Shown piece by piece: positions 31,445 to 42,327 of a stretch of DNA of 64,000 bases (positions within the stretch are counted from its first letter, which is position 1; each line of letters starts with the position of its first letter). Source of the stretch: Vibrio sp. LaRot3 (GTDB lineage Bacteria; Pseudomonadota; Gammaproteobacteria; Enterobacterales; Vibrionaceae); NCBI RefSeq assembly GCF_027587025.1, contig NZ_JAPPTI010000001.1, forward strand, positions 1,364,001-1,428,000. The letters run 5' to 3'. A program made the position numbers and the translations under genes. Under the pieces are notes generated by a model. That model had not been told where the DNA came from, ran no database searches, and saw only the letters and a list, made by a program, of their open reading frames with translations.

Positions 31445-31559
31445 TTATAGTCACAACAGGAAAAGTATGGGTTTATCTTACCACAGCCACTTTTTGACAA
31501 CATAGCAATAGACCTTTACGAGTCACGAAACTACGTAAGAATCCATTAATAACCAATCA

Positions 31560-31585
31560 CATTTAGTAGTATTTACCACTAAATG
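31560..31585. promoter_or_regulatory. Inverted repeat upstream of the ccm operon
   Basis: CATTTAGT / ACTAAATG perfect arms separated by 10 bases, 116 bases before the ccmA start and 55 bases from the terminator of the chemotaxis operon. Placement suits a regulator site for ccm transcription; I do not recognise the protein. Confidence 0.4.
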
Positions 31586-31637
31586 GCTACATACCTAATT
31601 AAATTATTCATAAATAGACTTGTGAAAATTCGCCAAT

Positions 31638-31664
31638 AAAAAAGGATGCCTTGTGGCATCCTTT
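31638..31664 (-). terminator. Terminator of the flagellar/chemotaxis operon
   Basis: Perfect stem AAAGGATGCC / GGCATCCTTT with a TTGT loop, followed on the minus strand by a T-run (six T). It lies directly past the DUF2802 gene stop at 31667 and separates the chemotaxis operon from ccm. Confidence 0.88.
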
Positions 31665-31666
31665 CT

Positions 31667-32161
31667 TTATTTTTTCTTCACGTTCCGTTGCGCCGCTGCG
31701 CGTCTTTTATCCGGACTGCTACCGAGTGGAGGGATTTTTTCCCGCCCAGCTAACTTATTCTGCAACGACATCATTAGCTCAGCTTCTGCTTTAGGCAGCT
31801 CACACTCTTCGATCAGTTCATTCAGGTCTGCACCTAGCTGAACCATCTTAGTCGCTCTGGAATAAAGACGCCCATCTCCATCCGCTTGCTCAAGGTCTTT
31901 AATTCGCTCAAGTAAGTGATGAATGATGTCTTGCTGTTCACTGACTTTTTGCCCAAGTCCGACAACGACCGATCTTACTTCTAGTAGCTGCTTATTCGCC
32001 TTTTGTAACTCTCGATCCAAATTGCGATGCTGCTGCCTTGCTTGATCCGCCGCGATACGTTGTGAACGCTTAAGCCTAAATAAGCTCAGCAATATCACAA
32101 GTACGAAAAACGCAACGACTCCGGCAATCACCGGAGTACTAGTCAGCTGGCTGATGTCCAT
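31667..32161 (-). CDS. DUF2802 domain protein of the chemotaxis operon
   Basis: 164 residues: one N-terminal membrane helix (about 10-30, VIAGVVAFFVLVILLSLF), a coiled coil (about 38-95, DQARQQHRNLDRELQKANKQ), then the DUF2802 part (MVQLGADLNELIEECELPKAEAELMMSL). Found at the end of the polar flagellar/chemotaxis operon in vibrios and relatives. Role unclear to me; polar localisation is plausible. Shares one base with cheW (TAATG). Confidence 0.85.
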   Translation of the reverse strand: MDISQLTSTPVIAGVVAFFVLVILLSLFRLKRSQRIAADQARQQHRNLDRELQKANKQLLEVRSVVVGLGQKVSEQQDIIHHLLERIKDLEQADGDGRLYSRATKMVQLGADLNELIEECELPKAEAELMMSLQNKLAGREKIPPLGSSPDKRRAAAQRNVKKK

Positions 32162-32655
32162 TATAGGTGAGCCATCTCATCCCATTCTTCATCAGTAAGA
32201 AGCTTGTTAAGGTCAACCAAGATAAGCAGCTTACCGTCACGGTTGCTAACACCTTGAATGAACTTAGCACTTTCATCCGTACCAACGCTTGGCGTTGTGT
32301 CGATTTCAGAAGAACGTAGGTAAACTACTTCAGCAACGCTATCTACTAGGATACCGATGACTTGATGCTCAGATTCAATCACGATGATACGAGTATTATC
32401 TGTGATCTCACCTTCCATCAAACCAAAACGTGAACGTGTATCAATAACAGTCACAACGTTACCACGTAGGTTGATGATACCCAGAACGTAGTCCGGCGCA
32501 CCTGGTACAGGAGCGATTTCTGTGTAGCGTAGAACTTCACGTACTTGCATTACGTTAATGCCGTACGTTTCTTCTTCTAACTGGAACGTCACCCACTGAA
32601 GCACTTCGTCGTTAGACTGATCTTTTCTCATTTCTACTTCGTTAGTTTGAGACAT
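32161..32655 (-). CDS. cheW: Chemotaxis coupling protein CheW
   Basis: Scaffold linking CheA to chemoreceptors in the polar array. 164 residues forming the two SH3-like subdomains of CheW (LQWVTFQLEEETYGINVMQV; VPGAPDYVLGIINLRGNVVT; IVIESEHQVIGILVDSVAEV). Translationally coupled to the DUF2802 gene; 36 bases after parP. Confidence 0.96.
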   Translation of the reverse strand: MSQTNEVEMRKDQSNDEVLQWVTFQLEEETYGINVMQVREVLRYTEIAPVPGAPDYVLGIINLRGNVVTVIDTRSRFGLMEGEITDNTRIIVIESEHQVIGILVDSVAEVVYLRSSEIDTTPSVGTDESAKFIQGVSNRDGKLLILVDLNKLLTDEEWDEMAHL

Positions 32656-32691
32656 ACCTTAACCTCTCTAAGCCTTATTAGGCGTACTTTT

Positions 32692-33841
<1,150 letters not shown>

Positions 33842-33849
<8 letters not shown>

Positions 33850-34618
33850 CAATTGCTAGCCTCTCTAAATGAACTAGCAATTGTTTGTAAGCGAACACTC
33901 CGCGGCTACCTGATGCAAAATGTGAAACCGGAAGATGCTTTAAGCTCGCATCCCTAAATTTTGTATCAATTGGCACCGCAGAAGACCACACTTGATTTGG
34001 GTAATCTTTTTTCAGCTGCTGCAACGTTTGCAGCGAAGCTCTAGTACGTTTATCGTACATGGTCGGCACAATGGTTACTTTAAATGGCTTGTTGCGCGAC
34101 TTTTGCATAATCGCCAACGTTCTAACCATTCGCTCTAAGCCTTTCATCGCAAGAAACTCCGTTTGTACTGGAATCAAAATGCGATCACTTGCAGCAAGAG
34201 CATTAACCATCATCACACCTAAAATCGGCGGACAATCAATTAATACATAATCGTAATTGTCTTTAATCGCCATCAGCGCTCGTTTGAGGATTAACCCCAT
34301 ACCGCTGCGGTTACCCATTACGCGGTCTAACGTCGCCAATGACATATGAGCAGGGATAATATCAATGCCTTCGATATCACTATCCATCACCAAAGGCATT
34401 ACCGTGTGCTCACTAAATTCTTTCAGTTGGAACAAATCAAACAAGCTAGAAGGCACATTATCTGAGTCATACCCCAGATAAGTGGTCAGCGAGCCATGTG
34501 GATCCGTATCCACTAACAACACTCGCTTACCTTGCTTGCTTAACAAACCAGCCAACGTAATGGTGGTTGTGGTTTTACCCACCCCACCTTTCTGGTTTGC
34601 GATACTCCAAACGATCAT
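33842..34618 (-). CDS. parC: ParC, ParA-like ATPase for polar chemotaxis arrays
   Basis: ParA/MinD-type ATPase that places chemotaxis arrays at the cell pole in vibrios. 258 residues: deviant Walker A KGGVGKTT (10-17), switch [18 protein letters not shown], Walker [21 protein letters not shown]. Lies between cheB and parP, as in other vibrios, and is not next to oriC or a ParB gene, so it is not the chromosome partition ParA. Confidence 0.92.
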
Positions 34619-34628
34619 TGCCTTCCCT

Positions 34629-35747
34629 CTAAGCTAGGCCAACTTCAACTAGCATACGTTCAGCAATTCGCTCTAATGGTAGATCTTCAGTTGAAATACC
34701 CGCTTTCGCCACTGCTTGAGGCATACCGTATACAACACAGCTTTCTTCGTCTTGAGCCCAGATGGTTGAACCGGCAGTTTTCAGCATGCGACCACCTTCA
34801 CGGCCATCTGCTCCCATACCAGTCAATACCATAGACAACACTTTGTCTGCGTAGATTTTCGCTGCACTACCAAAGGTCACATCGACACAAGGTTTATAGT
34901 TCATGCGCTCACCGCCATCAATGATGCGTAGTTTCGCTGAACCCGGACGACCTTCAATCATCATTTGCTTACCGCCAGGTGCTAAGTAAGCGACACCAGG
35001 TTGTAGTGCATCACCATCCGCCGCTTCTTTCACTTGAATCTTACATAAAGAGTTTAAGCGACTAGCGAAAGCAGCAGTAAACGTCGCAGGCATGTGCTGG
35101 ATTAGCACGATAGGATGCGGGTAGTTCGCTGGTAGTTTAGTCAGAATTTTCTGCAGAGCTACAGGGCCGCCGGTTGACGTGCCAATCGCGGTTAGCTGAT
35201 ATTTTTTACCACTCGCTTTAAAACGAGTTGCCGCTGCTGCTGGACGAGCAACTGGAGCTGCTGTCGGACGCTGAGCAGTGCGCGCAGTTGTTGCGGGCGC
35301 TGTTGAAGCTGCGACAGGGCGAGGCGCTACAGGGCGACGCATGAATGTGCGGCGCGACGAAATTTGGATTACGCGTTGCTGGAGTAAGCTCACCGCTTCA
35401 TCACGGTTACGTGCAATATCTTCAAACTTTTTCGGTAGAAAATCTAATGCACCCGCTTCAAGAGCATCTAGCGTTGCTTTTGCTCCGTCATGCGTTAGCG
35501 ACGAGAACATCAAAATAGGCACAGGGTTCTTCGCCATGATTTCACGAACGGCAGTAATACCGTCCATGACTGGCATTTCGATATCCATCGTGATGACATC
35601 GGGCTTAATTTGAGCCGCTTTTTCAACCGCTTCTTTGCCGTTAGTGGCAACATCGACGACTTCTAAACGCGCGTCGGAGTTAATGATTTCACTTACTCGA
35701 CGGCGAAAAAAACTTGAATCGTCTACTACTAAAACTCTAATTGCCAT
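34629..35747 (-). CDS. cheB: Chemotaxis response regulator / methylesterase CheB
   Basis: Removes methyl groups from (and deamidates) chemoreceptors when phosphorylated by CheA. 372 residues: receiver domain with D55 ([13 protein letters not shown]), an Ala/Pro/Arg-rich linker (about 135-180), and the esterase domain with the catalytic triad regions [12 protein letters not shown] (Ser), [17 protein letters not shown] (His) and [11 protein letters not shown] (Asp). 26 bases after cheA. Confidence 0.96.
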   Translation of the reverse strand: MAIRVLVVDDSSFFRRRVSEIINSDARLEVVDVATNGKEAVEKAAQIKPDVITMDIEMPVMDGITAVREIMAKNPVPILMFSSLTHDGAKATLDALEAGALDFLPKKFEDIARNRDEAVSLLQQRVIQISSRRTFMRRPVAPRPVAASTAPATTARTAQRPTAAPVARPAAAATRFKASGKKYQLTAIGTSTGGPVALQKILTKLPANYPHPIVLIQHMPATFTAAFASRLNSLCKIQVKEAADGDALQPGVAYLAPGGKQMMIEGRPGSAKLRIIDGGERMNYKPCVDVTFGSAAKIYADKVLSMVLTGMGADGREGGRMLKTAGSTIWAQDEESCVVYGMPQAVAKAGISTEDLPLERIAERMLVEVGLA

Positions 35748-35773
35748 GATTTCCCTTTTTAATATTCAACGAT

Positions 35774-37996
35774 TTAAATACGAGACGCTGCTGCATACTG
35801 CTTAAGCAGATCTGGCACGTCTAAAATCAGAGCAATGTGGCCATCACTTGTGATGGTTGCACCCGCCATACCTGGAGTACCTTGTAGTAGGTTATCCAAT
35901 GGCTTGATTACAACTTCTTCTTGGCCAATAAGAGTGTCCACAACGAAGCCAACACGTTGACCACCAAGTTGAACTATCACCACGTGACCATGGCCTTTAC
36001 GCTGTTCTGCACCGCCTGCTTGTGGCGCTAACCAGTTTTGCAAGTAGAACAGAGGGATAGACTTATCACGAACGATAATCGTCAACTGACCATCAACGAC
36101 GTTAGTGCGGCTTAGGTCTAAGTGGAAGATTTCGTTTACGCTTGCCAATGGCAAAGCAAATGGGTGGCCAGCTACGCCAACCATTAGGGTTGGAAGAATC
36201 GCTAGTGTTAGAGGCACTTTGATGATGATCTGTGTACCTTTGCCCATTTCTGAATCGATATCGATAGAGCCATTTAGGGTATTGATCGCCGTTTTAACCA
36301 CGTCCATACCTACACCACGACCTGAAATATCTGAGATTTTCTCTTTACTAGAGAAGCCCGGCATAAAGATCAGGTTGAAACACTCTTTGTTGGTCAGACG
36401 CGATGCCGCATCTTCGTCCATCATGCCACGTTTAACCGCAATACCACGAAGCACGTCAGGGTTCATACCGCCACCGTCATCAACGATAGCCAATTCGATA
36501 TGATCACCTTCTTGCGCAGCAGATAGAATCACCTTACCAGTGCGTGATTTGCCCGCTTTCACACGGTCTTCTGGCATTTCAATACCGTGGTCAACTGAGT
36601 TACGCACTAAGTGGATTAGTGGATCCGCGAGTGCCTCAACTAAGTTTTTATCTAGGTCGGTATCTTCACCACGCATTTCAAGCGTGATGTCTTTGTTTAG
36701 GCTACGAGCTAAGTCACGTACCACGCGTGGGAAGCGACCAAATACTTTCTTTATTGGCTGCATGCGCGTTTTCATTACCGCACCTTGTAGGTCTGCAGTA
36801 ACGACATCTAAGTTTGCTACAGCTTTCGACATTTCTTCGTCGTTGCTGTTTAAGCCAAGGCTAAGAAGACGGTTACGAACCAATACCAGCTCACCTACCA
36901 TGTTCATAATGGTATCTAGCGTTGAGGTATCAACACGTACTGTCGCTTCCGCTTGTGGTTTTTTAACCGCTGGCGCAGACGCTTCTTTCTTCGCTGGTGC
37001 TTTCACTTCTGCTTTTGGCGCAGGAGCTGGCGTCACAACAGGTGGAGGCGTTGCCACCGCTGCGGCAGGAGCAGGAGCTGCTGGAGCTGGCGCCACGTTT
37101 TGCGCAGCTGGCTTCGTTGCAGCGTCTAGCTCTTCAATTGAAGGGCCTTTACCATTGCCGTGCAACTCATCCAATAACTTTTCAAACTCAGCGTCGGTCA
37201 TCAAGTCATCATCACCTGCTGAGCTTGGAGCTGAAACAGGTGGTGGCGTTGGCGCAGCAGGAGCGGCTACTTGAGCCTCGTTTTCACCTGGGCCCTTACC
37301 GACACCATGCAGTTCATCAAGCAGTTTTTCGAATTCATCATCAGTGATGTCACCGCTCATATCGCCCGCAGGTGCTGATGGCGCAGCAGGCGCTGGCGTT
37401 GGTGCACTTGCAGCCGGTGCGCTAGGTGCTGAACCTTTACCATGTAATTCATCAAGCAGCTTTTCAAACTCATCTTGAGTGATTTCATCGATAGAGCCAG
37501 CTGAAGTTTCTGCAGCAGGTGCTTCAACAACCGGTTCTGGTGTTGGCGCAACAGCCACTGGCTCTTCAACCGGTGGAGGTGGAGCTACGGCCGCTTCATC
37601 TGCTGAAGCTGGCTTACTTAGACGATGTAATTCATCCAATAGAGATTGGTCAGCTGGAGTTAATGGCTGACGCTCTTGCACGGCTTGAAACTGTTCGTTA
37701 ACGGTGTCCAGTGCTTGGAGCATTGTGTCCATTAAGCTAGCATCAACTTCGCGTTGTCCGTTACGCAAAATATCGAACACGTTTTCGGCACCATGACAGG
37801 TGTCGACAAGTTCAGTTAACGCCAGGAAGCCTGCGCCGCCTTTAACCGTGTGGAAACCACGGAAAATAGCGTTAAGCAGATCTTTGTCATCTGGGTTGTT
37901 TTCTAACTCTACCAACTGTTCCGAGAGCAGCTCTAAAATTTCACCTGCCTCGACTAGAAAGTCCTGAAGAATATCTTCGTCTAATTCGTAGCTCAT
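35774..37996 (-). CDS. cheA: Chemotaxis histidine kinase CheA
   Basis: Kinase at the centre of the chemotaxis array; phosphorylates CheY and CheB. 740 residues: HPt domain P1 (1-105) with H49 in FRGFHTVKGGAGF; a long Ala/Pro linker (130-355) instead of a clear P2; dimerisation helices (TIMNMVGELVLVRNRLLSLG); HATPase (VRNSVDHGIEMPEDR, VDDGGGM, GRGVGMDVVKTAI); C-terminal CheW-like P5. The linker carries three copies of EFEKLLDELHG at about 176-186, 221-231 and 270-280. In vibrios this linker segment is where ParP binds. Confidence 0.97.
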   Translation of the reverse strand: MSYELDEDILQDFLVEAGEILELLSEQLVELENNPDDKDLLNAIFRGFHTVKGGAGFLALTELVDTCHGAENVFDILRNGQREVDASLMDTMLQALDTVNEQFQAVQERQPLTPADQSLLDELHRLSKPASADEAAVAPPPPVEEPVAVAPTPEPVVEAPAAETSAGSIDEITQDEFEKLLDELHGKGSAPSAPAASAPTPAPAAPSAPAGDMSGDITDDEFEKLLDELHGVGKGPGENEAQVAAPAAPTPPPVSAPSSAGDDDLMTDAEFEKLLDELHGNGKGPSIEELDAATKPAAQNVAPAPAAPAPAAAVATPPPVVTPAPAPKAEVKAPAKKEASAPAVKKPQAEATVRVDTSTLDTIMNMVGELVLVRNRLLSLGLNSNDEEMSKAVANLDVVTADLQGAVMKTRMQPIKKVFGRFPRVVRDLARSLNKDITLEMRGEDTDLDKNLVEALADPLIHLVRNSVDHGIEMPEDRVKAGKSRTGKVILSAAQEGDHIELAIVDDGGGMNPDVLRGIAVKRGMMDEDAASRLTNKECFNLIFMPGFSSKEKISDISGRGVGMDVVKTAINTLNGSIDIDSEMGKGTQIIIKVPLTLAILPTLMVGVAGHPFALPLASVNEIFHLDLSRTNVVDGQLTIIVRDKSIPLFYLQNWLAPQAGGAEQRKGHGHVVIVQLGGQRVGFVVDTLIGQEEVVIKPLDNLLQGTPGMAGATITSDGHIALILDVPDLLKQYAAASRI

Positions 37997-38005
37997 AAGT
38001 TACCT

Positions 38006-38725
38006 CTAAAACCCAAGACTTGAGAGTAAGTCATCGACTTCGTCTTGTGATGAAACGGCATCATCCCTTTCGTGAGGGTTTAAGATAGGACCTTCTGGGT
38101 CCGTTGATGCTTTGTTCTTGTTGTCTGTTGCTGTCTCTTCCTGAGATTCACCAAACGCAGCGAGTATATCGACAAGGCGGGTTTCCACCTCTGTTACTAA
38201 CTCAATCACTCGACGAATGATTTGTCCGGTTAAATCTTGGAAGTCTTGAGCCATTAGAATGTCGGTCAGCAAACTTCTTAACTCGCTGCTGTTACCCTCA
38301 ACTTGTCCTAGTAGTTCGTCAATTCGATGACACAGCGCTTTGAACTCAGTCAGTTCAATTTTGCCACGCATCAATTCGTTCCACTGTGGACGTACCTTGA
38401 GCAAGCCTTCGTGAAGGTTGTCCGCAATCGGCATACATCGGTCAACAGCATCCATGGTTTTGTTTGCTGCCACTTCTGTTTTATCAATGACGTAATGGAG
38501 GCGATCCCTTGCATCAGGGATTTCGTCATTGGTCAGCTCGATCATGCGTTCATCAAGGCGGAACTGTTTTATTGACTCGTGTAGATCTCGAGTCAATTCC
38601 CCTATCTCCTGCAACATTGGGTCTTTCGGAGCTTCGTAGATGTCTTTTACAAGAGTATTTGCCTCTTGTTGTTGACCACTTTCTAACAGTTCAACAAGTT
38701 GTTTTGCCTGTTCTAATGAAATCAT
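38006..38725 (-). CDS. cheZ: CheY-P phosphatase CheZ
   Basis: Dephosphorylates CheY-P to end the signal. 239 residues, mostly long helices; the catalytic Gln region is DILMAQDFQDLTGQIIRRVI, matching E. coli CheZ (Q in QDFQDLTGQ). The C-terminal tail VDDLLSSLGF is the CheY-binding peptide. Ten bases before cheA. Confidence 0.96.
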   Translation of the reverse strand: MISLEQAKQLVELLESGQQQEANTLVKDIYEAPKDPMLQEIGELTRDLHESIKQFRLDERMIELTNDEIPDARDRLHYVIDKTEVAANKTMDAVDRCMPIADNLHEGLLKVRPQWNELMRGKIELTEFKALCHRIDELLGQVEGNSSELRSLLTDILMAQDFQDLTGQIIRRVIELVTEVETRLVDILAAFGESQEETATDNKNKASTDPEGPILNPHERDDAVSSQDEVDDLLSSLGF

Positions 38726-38768
38726 TCTGAATTGGCCTTTATCGCCTGTTCTTTATAGCCCGGAGGGA

Positions 38769-39161
38769 CTATAAACGCTCAAAGATTTTGTCTAGTTTCT
38801 CTTTCAGCGTTGCCGCTGTGAACGGTTTAACGATATAGCCGTTAACACCTGCTTGAGCAGCTTCGATGATCTGCTCGCGCTTCGCTTCTGCAGTGATCAT
38901 CAATACAGGCAAGTGTTTTAGTTCTTGGTCTGCGCGGATATGTTTTAGCAAATCGATACCTTGCATACCTGGCATGTTCCAGTCAGTTACAACAAAATCG
39001 AAATCGCCCTTCTTGAGCATAGGCAATGCAGTCAAACCGTCATCCGCTTCCTGGGTGTTGTTGAAACCCAAGTCACGAAGTAGGTTTTTTACAATTCGGC
39101 GCATTGTTGAAAAGTCATCAACAATTAGGATTTTCATGTTTTTATTCAAAATTGCCTCCAC
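38769..39161 (-). CDS. cheY: Chemotaxis response regulator CheY
   Basis: Single receiver domain that, phosphorylated by CheA, binds the flagellar switch. 130 residues in the long form, phospho-site D60 ([10 protein letters not shown]), conserved T and K in [11 protein letters not shown] and [12 protein letters not shown]. The long form begins at a GTG (39161) without an SD. A GGAGG motif lies 5 bases before an in-frame TTG at 39149, and ATG at 39137 also fits the family, so the true N-terminus is uncertain by up to 8 residues. Confidence 0.95.
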   Translation of the reverse strand: MEAILNKNMKILIVDDFSTMRRIVKNLLRDLGFNNTQEADDGLTALPMLKKGDFDFVVTDWNMPGMQGIDLLKHIRADQELKHLPVLMITAEAKREQIIEAAQAGVNGYIVKPFTAATLKEKLDKIFERL

Positions 39162-39182
39162 TGAGTATTATGTCAGTGATTT

Positions 39183-39917
39183 CTAGTCATTATTTGTCCA
39201 CGCACTGAGCTTAGTGCGCAAACGCTGCATTGATTGGCTTAGTATTTGGCTCACGCGAGATTCGCTCACGCCAATTACTTCACCGATTTCCTTTAAGTTC
39301 AGCTCTTCATCATAGTAAAGAGATAGTACCAGAGCCTCGCGCTCAGGCAGCGATTTAATCGAGTCTACCAGAGCTTTACGAAAATTTTCATCTGCTACGC
39401 CCTGAAATGGGGCATTTTCTTGCTCTGAATCTTCATGTGTGATCACATCTTCAGAGACGCCTAAGTCTTCGATGCCTACTAAACGGGAACAATTTATATC
39501 AGTCAGCACGCTGTGGTATTGATCTAGGCTCATACCGATAAAATTAGCGACTTCTGCATCGGTAGGGTCTCTATTGAGCTGCCCTTCCAGTGTCGCGATA
39601 GCTTGGCTGATTTCACGACTATTTTTGTGTACCGAACGCGGTACCCAGTCTCCGCGACGAATGTCATCTAGCATAGCGCCACGAATACGGATTCCAGCGT
39701 AGGTCTCAAAACTAGCCCCTTTGCTGCCATCGTAATTTTTTTGCGCTTCAAGAAGGCCAATCATTCCCGCTTGAATAAGATCTTCGACCTGCACGCTTGG
39801 CGGTAAACGCCCAAGCAGATGATGAGCAATACGCTTCACTAGCACCGAGTATTTCTCGAGAAATGCTCGCTGGCTATTGTGATTTCCGTATTGGTCATAG
39901 GTCAACGCCTTATTCAC
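39183..39917 (-). CDS. fliA: Flagellar sigma factor sigma-28
   Basis: RNA polymerase sigma factor for late flagellar and chemotaxis genes, held by FlgM until hook completion. 244 residues with regions 2 (VEDLIQAGMIGLLEAQKNYD; FETYAGIRIRGAMLDDIRRG), 3 (NFIGMSLDQY) and 4 (LNLKEIGEVIGVSESRVSQI). The GTG at 39917 is chosen because AGAGGAA lies 7 bases upstream; the start overlaps the flhG stop by 8 bases. Confidence 0.96.
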   Translation of the reverse strand: MNKALTYDQYGNHNSQRAFLEKYSVLVKRIAHHLLGRLPPSVQVEDLIQAGMIGLLEAQKNYDGSKGASFETYAGIRIRGAMLDDIRRGDWVPRSVHKNSREISQAIATLEGQLNRDPTDAEVANFIGMSLDQYHSVLTDINCSRLVGIEDLGVSEDVITHEDSEQENAPFQGVADENFRKALVDSIKSLPEREALVLSLYYDEELNLKEIGEVIGVSESRVSQILSQSMQRLRTKLSAWTNND

Positions 39918-40797
39918 CAAATGGTTCCTCTAATGGTTCTACTCGATTCAACAAACGTTCAACAAAAAACTCTAAATGTCCGCTCGGTGTTTTTGGTATT
40001 GGCCAGGTTAATGCCTTATTAGCAAGAGAACCTAGCGCAAGTGACGCTGGAGAGCGAGGAAACGCATCAACAACGATCTTTTGTTTTTTCACCGCTTGAC
40101 GAACTTTATCATCTAGAGGAATACATGCTACGAGCTCTAGGCTCACATTCAAGAATCTCTCTGTGACTAAGGTCAACTTTGCAAACAATTCTCGGCCTTC
40201 GCGGTAGCTTCTGACCATATTTGCAACAATTTTGAAGCGTTGAACCTGATGGTCTTTACTCAAAAGTTTGATCAAAGCATATGCATCAGTGATCGAAGTT
40301 GGTTCATCACAAACCACAACCACCACATCTTGAGCCGCTCGCGAGAAGCTAATTACCATATCTGAAATGCCTGCTGCGGTATCCACCAGCAAAACATCCA
40401 TTTCATCTTCTAAACTTCCGAAGGCGCGAATTAAACCAACGTGTTGAGCGTGGGTCAACTCCGTCATCGATTGCGTACCGGAAGTTGCTGGAATTATTCT
40501 AATTCCGTGTGGACCTTCAACGATTGCATCTTGTAAATCACACTCACCGGCAAGTACATGGCCTAAGTTACGCTTAGGGCGAATGCCAAGCATAACATCG
40601 ACGTTTGCCAAACCTAAGTCAGCATCCAATACCATCACTTTTTTGCCTTGTCGGGCCATGCTAATCGCAAGTCCTAGAGTGACATTTGATTTACCCACGC
40701 CACCTTTACCACCGGTTACAGAAATAACCTTGGTCAGTGATGGCTGTGTTAAGCGGCGTAATCCGCTTGCTTGGTCTTGTATCATATTCTCTGTCAT
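39910..40797 (-). CDS. flhG: Flagellar number regulator FlhG (FleN)
   Basis: MinD-like ATPase that limits polar flagellar number with FlhF and restrains the master regulator. 295 residues: Walker A KGGVGKS (31-37), switch VMVLDADLGLANVDVMLGIR, Walker B VLLVDTAAGISDMVISFSRA, and a C-terminal amphipathic membrane-targeting tail. The N-terminus (IQDQASGLRRLTQPS) resembles the FlhF-activating DQAxxLR motif. Between flhF and fliA. Confidence 0.96.
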   Translation of the reverse strand: MTENMIQDQASGLRRLTQPSLTKVISVTGGKGGVGKSNVTLGLAISMARQGKKVMVLDADLGLANVDVMLGIRPKRNLGHVLAGECDLQDAIVEGPHGIRIIPATSGTQSMTELTHAQHVGLIRAFGSLEDEMDVLLVDTAAGISDMVISFSRAAQDVVVVVCDEPTSITDAYALIKLLSKDHQVQRFKIVANMVRSYREGRELFAKLTLVTERFLNVSLELVACIPLDDKVRQAVKKQKIVVDAFPRSPASLALGSLANKALTWPIPKTPSGHLEFFVERLLNRVEPLEEPFGE

Positions 40798-40809
40798 AAT
40801 CGTCGCCGC

Positions 40810-42297
40810 CTAGAACCTTTCCGATTCACTGTTCCAATAGTGAGGTTCATCGTCCGTCGATTTCTCTAATAAGTCGTTTGCTTTTGCCACCATGTATTTT
40901 GGCTGAGCAATGACGATATCTTCTGGTACGCGCTGTCCATTCGCGATATACGCAACAGGTAGTGCATTCTGTACTATCACACTGACAAACTCACCTAAAC
41001 TCAGCGATTCATCTAGCTTAGTCATAATGCACCCAGATAATGGAATGCGTTTAAAATGATCAAGCGTTTCTTGTAGCACTTTGCGCTGCGCGGTCGCTGG
41101 TAAAACTAGGTAGCTGTGAATCACTTCACCGCTATCTTGCATTAATGTATCTAGCTGCTCTGAAAGACGAACATCTCGTTGTCCCATACCCGCTGTATCC
41201 ACCAAAACTAGGCGACGATGGCGTAACTGATATATTACATCGGCTAACTCATTGGAATCTTTAGCGACTTTTACAGGACAACCCATAATTCTGCCGTAAA
41301 TGGCTAATTGTTCATGTGCACCAATACGATAGGTATCTGTGGTGACTAGTGCGACGTTGTCTGCGCCGAACTCCATAGCAGCACGGGCAGCCAGCTTAGC
41401 AACAGTTGTGGTTTTGCCCACACCTGTCGGGCCCAATAGCGCCACAACGCCGCCACGTTTTAAAATATCTTGCTTCGAAATAGGAATTTGATCGGCAACC
41501 AAACCCAGTAGCGCTTTCCACGCTTTCTTCGGTTCTGTGTCTTCCGGGATATAGCAAGCCAATTGGTCAGCCAGTTCCGCTGAAACGCCCATTCGCTCAA
41601 GACGTTTAATCAGCATCGCACGTAATGGCTCGCGGCGTTCAACCTCTTGCCACATTAGGCCAGAGACTTGATGCTCAAGCAGACGACGAATAGAAGTCAT
41701 CTCTTCGCGCATATCACTCAGCTCTTCTTTAGAGACTTGTGGCTCTGCTGGTTGACCACGCTCATAGCGTGAAGGGTCCAATTTAGGCGCTGGGCGCTCA
41801 ATGCGTCGGTCTTCGGCAATAAGGCGAGCTAAAGGCGAATCTTCTTTGATTCGAACGTCAGAGCCATTTGCTCGGCCTCCTGATGATTGCGCTTGACGCT
41901 TAAGAAGCGCCGTCAGTGAATCTTCACCTTCTGGCTCGTCGTTCTCTTCGTAGTCGCCTTTGCCATTACTGTACTGCTTAAGCATGTTGGCAAATCGCTT
42001 GGTCATTGAACGACCATTTTGCGCGCTAGAATTCAAGCTAACGCGATCATCGTCGAGTTGACGAGAATCAGAGCGAGTCGGCATTGAAGCCGAGACTTGG
42101 GTCGGAGTTGTCCGAGGCTTGGAGTTATAATTGTTTCCAATTCGCGCTGTAGAGGTATCACCATCTACCGCCGCAACAATCTCGACTCCGCCCGCGACTT
42201 TTTTATTCGACATGATCACCGCATCGACCCCAAGTTCTTCTTTCACTTGAAGCAAAGCAGTGCGCATATCTTTGGCAAAAAATCGTTTAATTTTCAA
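40810..42297 (-). CDS. flhF: Flagellar biosynthesis GTPase FlhF
   Basis: SRP-type GTPase that marks the pole for flagellar assembly. 495 residues: basic N-terminus (MKIKRFFAKDMRTALLQVKE), variable B region, N domain, and G domain with GPTGVGKTTTVAKLAARA, VTTDTYRIGAHEQL, VLVDTAGMGQRD and MTKLDES. In Vibrio it sets the site while FlhG sets the number. Starts 30 bases after flhA. Confidence 0.97.
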   Translation of the reverse strand: MKIKRFFAKDMRTALLQVKEELGVDAVIMSNKKVAGGVEIVAAVDGDTSTARIGNNYNSKPRTTPTQVSASMPTRSDSRQLDDDRVSLNSSAQNGRSMTKRFANMLKQYSNGKGDYEENDEPEGEDSLTALLKRQAQSSGGRANGSDVRIKEDSPLARLIAEDRRIERPAPKLDPSRYERGQPAEPQVSKEELSDMREEMTSIRRLLEHQVSGLMWQEVERREPLRAMLIKRLERMGVSAELADQLACYIPEDTEPKKAWKALLGLVADQIPISKQDILKRGGVVALLGPTGVGKTTTVAKLAARAAMEFGADNVALVTTDTYRIGAHEQLAIYGRIMGCPVKVAKDSNELADVIYQLRHRRLVLVDTAGMGQRDVRLSEQLDTLMQDSGEVIHSYLVLPATAQRKVLQETLDHFKRIPLSGCIMTKLDESLSLGEFVSVIVQNALPVAYIANGQRVPEDIVIAQPKYMVAKANDLLEKSTDDEPHYWNSESERF

Positions 42298-42327
42298 TGT
42301 CGATATCCGTTATTCAACGCAACAGTA

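Noticed and set aside
36540..37274. 244-codon plus-strand frame opposite cheA
   Set aside because: Antisense to the firmly identified cheA; low-complexity Ala/Ser/Gly from the Ala/Pro linker.
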